DNA from: Limiplasma sp045540635 | Lineage (GTDB): Bacteria; Bacillota; Clostridia; Christensenellales; Aristaeellaceae | DNA: 18,522 nucleotides | Reading direction: 5' to 3' | Assembly: GCA_045540635.1 (NCBI GenBank) | Contig: JAZQHO010000133.1 | Span: forward strand, 1-18,522 | Part shown: in pieces, positions 15,135 to 18,522 of the stretch | Numbering within the stretch: position 1 is the stretch's first letter | How the letters are laid out: the number at the start of each line of letters is the position of its first letter | Program-made: the position numbers and the translations under genes | Notes under the pieces: model-generated | Databases searched by the model: none | Told to the model about the DNA's origin: nothing | Seen by the model: the letters and a program-made list of their open reading frames with translations, nothing else

Positions 15135-15665
15135 ATGGATCAGCAAAAAACCGGAGCCTTTATCGCACAGCTGCGCAAGCAGGCTGGACTTACCCAGATG
15201 CAGCTTGGCGAGAAGCTGGGTGTTACCAACAAGACCGTCTCCCGGTGGGAGTGCGGCAACTATATGCCCGATCTGGATACCTGCCTGCTTTTGTCGGAGC
15301 TGTTCGGGGTCACGGTCAACGAACTGCTGCTGGGGCAGCACCTCAGCGACAGCCAGATGCGCCAGACCGCCAATCAGGTGCTGGCGCATGCGGTGCGCAG
15401 CCCATTTTCCACCACGGAGCAGATCCGCTACCGTAAGCGCAAGTGGCTCCGGGAGCATGTCTGGCGAATGGTGCTGTACGCTGCGGTATGGCTGGGGCTG
15501 CTGGCGGCGGTGCTGCTGCACCCTGCCGTGACCGGTGGCCTGAGACCGCTCCTTGCAGCCGGTGTGATGCTGCTGGGCATGGCTTTCTGGGGCAGCATCA
15601 ACAACCGGATGATGGCTTATGTGGAAAGCCGGGTCTACGGCGGCGCTGCACCGGAGCAGCACTGA
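15135..15665 (+). CDS. XRE-family transcriptional regulator with two C-terminal membrane helices
   Basis: A 176-residue protein. The N-terminal Cro/C1-type helix-turn-helix spans about 6-62, with LTQMQLGEKLGVTNKTVSRW (19-38) the clear HTH and the usual NYMPDLDTCLLLSELFGVTVNELL continuation. After a basic linker (RYRKRKWLRE, 98-107) two hydrophobic helices (about 111-129 and 135-153) should anchor it in the membrane with the DNA-binding domain inside. This architecture is common in Clostridia, where such proteins often sense envelope stress or peptides; the signal here is unknown. AGGAGGGG lies about 8 bases before ATG 15135. It is alone on its strand, ending at a hairpin shared with the convergent zinc-ribbon gene. 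Confidence 0.88.
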   Translation: MDQQKTGAFIAQLRKQAGLTQMQLGEKLGVTNKTVSRWECGNYMPDLDTCLLLSELFGVTVNELLLGQHLSDSQMRQTANQVLAHAVRSPFSTTEQIRYRKRKWLREHVWRMVLYAAVWLGLLAAVLLHPAVTGGLRPLLAAGVMLLGMAFWGSINNRMMAYVESRVYGGAAPEQH

Positions 15666-15675
15666 CGGAAACCGA

Positions 15676-15728
15676 AAAACACCCCTGCGGGGCGGATGCG
15701 TGGATCCGTCCACCCGCAGGGGTGTTTT
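15676..15728. terminator. Bidirectional terminator between XRE and zinc-ribbon genes
   Basis: A perfect 16-bp inverted repeat (15676-15691 AAAACACCCCTGCGGG, 15713-15728) with a smaller nested 5-bp stem (15693-15697, 15704-15708) in the loop. T-runs follow on both strands (GTGTTTTGCTTT on plus, GTGTTTTTCGGTTT on minus), suiting the convergent genes. Confidence 0.88.
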
Positions 15729-15745
15729 GCTTTCGGCTGCGGCTT

Positions 15746-16435
15746 TTATGCCTCCAGCGCCTGCCTGAGCCAGTGCATGCTGCCGCCGCACTCCGCCGAG
15801 AAGGCCTGCTCAAAGGCAGTCTGCAAAAGAGCCCGCCGGGGCTGGGGCAGCGCCTCGTCCGCAGCCATGGCGCGCAGCATCTGCGCGGCGGGCTTTGCCA
15901 GCGCCCGTGCCGCATCCCGCTCCAGCCGGAAGCCCATCAGCCGGGGCATGTACTCACTGGAGCCCATCAGGAATACCTGAATAAACTCCCGGCTGAGCCG
16001 CAGCAGATACTTTGCCAGCCAGCTCTGCTCATCGGCGGCAAGGCGCAGGCAGCGCAGCAGCTGGGGATCCTCAAACAGCTCAAAACGCATGGCGGCGGCC
16101 TCCTCGGGGGTAAAGGCCTCCGGCGTCAGGTACAGATGGAGCAGATGGCACTTGATGCGGGAGAAATCCAGCGCATCCCGGGCGTTGGTGGGCAGCTTCT
16201 GCTGGAACAGCCACTCTTCCTCCACCGGCAGGCAGTCCGGGTACTGCTCCCGGGCTTCCCGGAGCAGCTGCAGCTTCTTTTTGTTGTTTTGCTGGCGCGC
16301 GGCCTTTGCCAGCAGCGCCTCTGCGCCTTGGGGCAGCGCTGCCGCCGGGGCTGCCAGCGGGGCGCCGCAGAAGGGGCAGTACGCCGCCTCTGCCTGCGGG
16401 ATGCTCCGTCCGCAGCGGGTACAGGTTTTCTCCAT
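15746..16435 (-). CDS. Zinc-ribbon protein of unknown function
   Basis: A 229-residue cytoplasmic-looking protein. It begins with a four-cysteine zinc ribbon (C5, C8, C20, C23; CTRCGRSIPQ...CPFCGAPL), then an Ala-rich linker (about 27-45), then a mostly helical region rich in Leu/Glu/Arg (LLREAREQYPD, TPEEAAAMRFELFED, YLLRLSREFIQVFLMGSSEY) with no motif I recognise. No membrane helix or signal peptide. The open frame extends 18 codons further upstream, but ATG 16435 is chosen because AAGGGAG lies about 9 bases before it and the zinc ribbon starts at once. Its own promoter and a shared terminator make it monocistronic. The ribbon suggests binding to protein or nucleic acid; no function can be assigned. 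Confidence 0.75.
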   Translation of the reverse strand: MEKTCTRCGRSIPQAEAAYCPFCGAPLAAPAAALPQGAEALLAKAARQQNNKKKLQLLREAREQYPDCLPVEEEWLFQQKLPTNARDALDFSRIKCHLLHLYLTPEAFTPEEAAAMRFELFEDPQLLRCLRLAADEQSWLAKYLLRLSREFIQVFLMGSSEYMPRLMGFRLERDAARALAKPAAQMLRAMAADEALPQPRRALLQTAFEQAFSAECGGSMHWLRQALEA

Positions 16436-16479
16436 GGGATCCACTCCCTTCTGTGTCTCCGTACAATGGCTATGCCCCA

Positions 16480-16508
16480 AGGGTAGCACAGCGGGGCAGG
16501 GCTGTCAA
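16480..16508 (-). promoter_or_regulatory. Candidate promoter for the zinc-ribbon gene
   Basis: On the minus strand a perfect TTGACA (16503-16508) is followed after 17 bases by TACCCT (16480-16485), a poor -10 but preceded by TGC (extended -10). The start site would lie roughly 35-40 bases before ATG 16435. Confidence 0.5.
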
Positions 16509-16583
16509 CGCAGGCGGCTTGCCGCAGAATGTGACAAAACCATGGCGCAGTAGCAACAATTTTGCATTTTCTCTCCCGCCTTC

Positions 16584-16612
16584 TTGAATGGTGGCCGTTT
16601 TGGTGCTATACT
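16584..16612 (+). promoter_or_regulatory. Strong promoter for the BMP gene
   Basis: TTGAAT (16584-16589) and TATACT (16607-16612) are separated by 17 bases, with TGC directly before the -10 (extended -10). The leader of about 57 bases contains AAGGAGG (16658-16664), a perfect ribosome binding site 11 bases from ATG 16676. Confidence 0.82.
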
Positions 16613-16675
16613 ATTTCTACCACCGAACCCCCATCAGCGGGGCAGAGGACAATCAAAAAGGAGGAAACATCCATT

Positions 16676-17785
16676 ATGAAGAAGTTTCTTGCTACTCTTC
16701 TGGCTCTGGTAATGGTTTTCGCCTGCACCGCCAGCTTCGCCGAAGCTGCTGTGGATCCTGAGACCATTCCCGACGAGTGCGAAGCCGTCAACGGCATCTT
16801 CGAACTCGCTTTTGTTACCGACGTTGGTCAGCTGAAGGACAAGTCCTTCAACCAGGGCACCTGGAACGGCGTTAAGGCTTACGCCGCCGCCAACAACCTC
16901 ACCTACAAGTACTACCAGCCCGCCAACGGCGATCAGGCTACCGACGACGACCGCTACGACGCCATGAAGGCTGCCTGCGAAGGCGGTGCCAAGGTTGTTG
17001 TGTGCGCCGGCTTCATGCAGGCTGCTGCTCTGGAGAAGGCCGCCAAGGAATACACCGATGTTAAGTTCGTGTTCATCGATGGTTGGCCCATGGGTCTGGC
17101 CAATGTTGCCCCCATCGCCTTCATGGAAGAGCAGAGCGGCTATCTGGCCGGCTATGCCATCGTGAAGGAAGGCTTCACCAAGCTGGGCTTCATGGGTGGC
17201 GGCGGCGGCACCAACCCCGCTTGCTGCCGTTACGGCTACGGCTTCGCGCAGGGCGCCAACGCTGCTGCTGCCGAGCTGGGCGTGAACGTTGAGCTGAAGT
17301 ACTCCTGGCAGTACGGCGCTTCCTTCAGCGCTTCCCCCGAGCTGGAAGCCATGGCTAAGGGCTGGTACGAGAACGGCACCGAAGTGATCTTCGCTTGCGG
17401 CGGCTCCATGTTCTCCTCCATCGTTTCCGCTGCTTCCGCCAACGACCTGTTCGTTATCGGCGTTGACGTTGACCAGAGCTACGAATCCGAGACCGTTGTG
17501 ACCTCCGCTCTCAAGGGTCTGGTTTCCGCCACCGAGTGGGCCATCGCCAAGTTCTACGCCGGCGAGTGGGATACCATCGGTGATGTTGCCAACAACCTGG
17601 GCGCTACCGACAATGCTGTTGGTCTGCCCACCGACACCTGGTCCCTGGAGAAGTGGACCGTTGCCGAGTACGAAGCTCTGCTGGCTTCCATCGTTGAAGG
17701 CACTCTCGTGATCGATAACACCGTGCTGGAAGCTGACGCCATCACCGGCGCCGGTCTGGCTAACCTGACTGTTATCTACGAATAA
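16676..17785 (+). CDS. BMP-family ABC transporter substrate-binding protein
   Basis: Exported binding protein of the BmpA/PnrA/TmpC type, whose characterised members capture nucleosides for an ABC importer. The 369 residues begin with a signal peptide; VFAC (14-17) is a possible lipobox, but ASFA/EA gives an alternative cleavage near 22. Family motifs: LAFVTDVGQLKDKSFNQGTW (44-63), FIDGWP (133-138), FMEEQSGYLAGYA (149-161), a Gly-rich FMGGGGG (172-178) where relatives have GGM-type sequence, and IGVDVDQ (261-267). ATG 16676 follows AAGGAGG and an extended -10 promoter. Codon choice differs from the rest of the window: many GCT, GTT and GGT codons where neighbours use GCG, GCC, GTG and GGC, as expected for a very highly expressed gene. 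No permease or ATPase gene follows within the window. Confidence 0.92.
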   Translation: MKKFLATLLALVMVFACTASFAEAAVDPETIPDECEAVNGIFELAFVTDVGQLKDKSFNQGTWNGVKAYAAANNLTYKYYQPANGDQATDDDRYDAMKAACEGGAKVVVCAGFMQAAALEKAAKEYTDVKFVFIDGWPMGLANVAPIAFMEEQSGYLAGYAIVKEGFTKLGFMGGGGGTNPACCRYGYGFAQGANAAAAELGVNVELKYSWQYGASFSASPELEAMAKGWYENGTEVIFACGGSMFSSIVSAASANDLFVIGVDVDQSYESETVVTSALKGLVSATEWAIAKFYAGEWDTIGDVANNLGATDNAVGLPTDTWSLEKWTVAEYEALLASIVEGTLVIDNTVLEADAITGAGLANLTVIYE

Positions 17786-17792
17786 GCACGTC

Positions 17793-17859
17793 CGCCCATG
17801 CGGCGGGGGCCTGCGGATGCTGCGCTTTGCGCCGCCCCGCTTGCCCCGCCGGATGGGCG
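17793..17859. repeat. Large hairpin directly after the BMP stop codon
   Basis: Arms CGCCCATGCGGCGGGG (17793-17808) and 17844-17859 pair at 15 of 16 positions; the loop contains a further small hairpin (GCGC-TTT-GCGC, 17822-17832). It begins 8 bases after the stop and lacks a T-run, so it looks more like an mRNA-stabilising or processing structure than a classic terminator. Confidence 0.65.
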
Positions 17860-17949
17860 TTCGCGCAGGTTGTGGACAATAGAAGTCGCGGCTTAAAGGG
17901 GAAGGGGCCCTACCCTTCCCCACGCCGCTTGCTTGAGGGCCCGTCCTCA

Positions 17950-18003
17950 CAGGGGGATGCCCGCTCGCCCGCCCTTTACGGTCGGTCGGCGGGCATCCCC
18001 CTG
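17950..18003. repeat. 15-bp perfect inverted repeat
   Basis: CAGGGGGATGCCCGC (17950-17964) and its exact complement (17989-18003) enclose a 24-base spacer. No T-run follows on either strand. The right arm overlaps the first bases of the 38-base direct repeat. Confidence 0.75.
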
Positions 18004-18038
18004 CTGCGTTGCGGGCCCCGCTGGGCGGCGGTGGGCTG
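18001..18038 (+). repeat. 38-base direct repeat, copy 1
   Basis: Begins CTGCTGCGTTGCGGGCCC and ends GGTGGGCTG. It matches copy 2 at 18104-18141 at 37 of 38 positions (C at 18029 versus T). Period 103 bases. The GCGGGCCCCGC inside is nearly self-complementary. Confidence 0.8.
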
Positions 18039-18103
18039 TTATATTGGGGGGAACGAACCACCCAACTCGGGTAAAGCTCGCCCCCTCGGGCAACACCCAC
18101 CTA

Positions 18104-18141
18104 CTGCTGCGTTGCGGGCCCCGCTGGGCGGTGGTGGGCTG
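18104..18141 (+). repeat. 38-base direct repeat, copy 2
   Basis: Second copy of the repeat at 18001-18038, differing at one base. The 65 bases between copies are not repeated elsewhere in the window. Two copies of this spacing do not make a CRISPR array. Confidence 0.8.
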
Positions 18142-18204
18142 CCAGTATCGGCAAGCGAGAAATTGCCGCTTAGCTAAGGCTCGCCAGCCGGAAAATGCCC
18201 ACCC

Positions 18205-18238
18205 CTGCAGGCTCCCTCTGAAGAAGGAGCCTTCGCAG
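18205..18238. repeat. Hairpin with AGGCTCC/GGAGCCT stem
   Basis: AGGCTCC (18209-18215) pairs with GGAGCCT (18226-18232), extended by CTGC/GCAG (18205-18208, 18235-18238) past a two-base bulge. It resembles dispersed intergenic hairpin elements of Clostridia, but a genome search would be needed to show it is repeated. Confidence 0.5.
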
Positions 18239-18322
18239 TTGGCTGCACCCCCGGCACCAACCCGCACGCCGCAAGGCTATACGCCCACTCCACTTATACC
18301 CGCACCCCCCGCCCCCACACAA

Positions 18323-18357
18323 AAAGCCGCATGGCGCTTCACGCACCATGCGGCTTT
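18323..18357 (-). terminator. Terminator-like hairpin for minus-strand transcription
   Basis: A perfect 12-bp stem, AAAGCCGCATGG (18323-18334) with 18346-18357. Read on the minus strand the stem ends in TTTTTGTGTGG, a usable U-tract; the plus-strand tail TTTCCATATT is weaker. It points to a minus-strand transcript entering from the right, or to a stand-alone repeat. Confidence 0.65.
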
Positions 18358-18380
18358 CCATATTCACACTTGTTCCTCCC

Positions 18381-18434
18381 TGTGCCCATGCAATGGGCAC
18401 AGTACCGGGATTCTTAAGGGATGAAATCCCTTAA
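18381..18434. repeat. Two adjacent perfect 9-bp hairpins
   Basis: TGTGCCCAT-GCA-ATGGGCACA (18381-18401) and TTAAGGGAT-GAA-ATCCCTTAA (18414-18434): each has a 9-bp perfect stem and a 3-base loop, and 12 bases separate them. Their sequences are unrelated to each other. No T-run or ORF explains them. Confidence 0.75.
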
Positions 18435-18522
18435 CCGGGGTGCAGGGGCAGCCAAAGCATTCTGTCTTGCCCAAGGTGGGCGAAGCTCGTCAACCGCCTA
18501 TCTCCCTTACTCCACATCCATC

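Larger units (their letters stand above)
17786..18522. other. Long non-coding, hairpin-rich region
   Basis: About 740 bases with no ORF that shows a family pattern or a good ribosome binding site. It holds, in order: a large imperfect hairpin right after the BMP stop, a 9-bp stem (17898-17906 with 17913-17921), a small stem (17934-17938 with 17945-17949), a 15-bp inverted repeat, two copies of a 38-base direct repeat, a 6-bp stem (18149-18154 with 18163-18168), a stem at 18205-18238, a terminator-like hairpin and two perfect 9-bp hairpins. Bases 18435-18522 show nothing I can name. Confidence 0.7.

Noticed and set aside
17868..17880. DnaA-box-like TTGTCCACA on the minus strand
   Set aside because: A single copy with no cluster, no AT-rich unwinding region and no dnaA or dnaN nearby.
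18001..18141. CRISPR array
   Set aside because: Only two repeat copies with a 65-base spacer and no cas gene; the copies look like a duplicated intergenic element.
18170..18400. 76-residue minus-strand ORF in the repeat region
   Set aside because: It runs through a terminator hairpin and several inverted repeats, its composition is Gly/Cys/Arg-rich with no family pattern, and its start lies inside a hairpin arm.
1..18522. tRNA, rRNA, riboswitch, integrase or transposase
   Set aside because: I found no cloverleaf, rRNA core, recognised riboswitch core or recombinase-like protein on either strand by eye; a covariance search would be needed to exclude weak riboswitches.

Overview
The window reads as chromosomal DNA of a high-GC Gram-positive gut-type Firmicute, most likely a Faecalibacterium/Subdoligranulum/Gemmiger-like member of the Oscillospiraceae. 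This rests on strong GC bias at third codon positions, Clostridia-type protein families (DUF6056, DUF1836, Coat_F-like, BMP and family-1 solute-binding proteins), GGAGG-type ribosome binding sites and sigma-A-like promoters. The genus is an inference from general resemblance. I see no phage, transposase, CRISPR array, tRNA or rRNA gene.

Layout. 1-5035 (+): a probable operon of the tail of an unidentified gene, a monofunctional biotin-protein ligase (birA), a DUF6056-type polytopic membrane protein, acpS and an extended nnr (NAD(P)HX epimerase/dehydratase). It ends at a hairpin terminator shared with the convergent genes to its right. 5128-9649 (-): galK, an extracellular solute-binding protein, and a short FtsH-type membrane AAA+ zinc protease. 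The last two have their own promoters. 9822-12785 (+): a large class A penicillin-binding protein, divergent from ftsH. 12889-13968 (-): two tiny Coat_F-like proteins and a DUF1836 regulator whose consensus promoter sits directly on its start codon. 14120-14959 (+): a DegV lipid-binding protein, divergent from the regulator, with a strong terminator. 15135-15665 (+): an XRE regulator with two membrane segments. 15746-16435 (-): a zinc-ribbon protein of unknown function. 16676-17785 (+): a BMP-family substrate-binding protein with a strong promoter and a codon choice unlike its neighbours. 17786-18522: about 740 bases without a convincing gene, packed with inverted repeats and a 38-base direct repeat.

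How the genes work together. The first operon groups cofactor and post-translational housekeeping: biotinylation, phosphopantetheinylation of acyl carrier protein, and repair of hydrated NAD(P)H. The DUF6056 protein is a cell-envelope outlier among them. The solute-binding protein and galK are 32 bases apart and suggest uptake and phosphorylation of galactose or a galactoside, although no permease or ATPase genes are present. FtsH (membrane proteolysis) and PBP1 (wall synthesis) share a divergent intergenic region.

Most notable observations: (a) the Nnr protein carries a roughly 210-residue C-terminal extension whose last 95 residues resemble a small, divergent inorganic-pyrophosphatase-like domain; (b) the DUF1836 gene appears to be transcribed as a leaderless mRNA, with a 17-bp palindrome between it and degV; (c) the repeat- and hairpin-rich non-coding region after the BMP gene. 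I did not find evidence for a complete new defence or mobile system.
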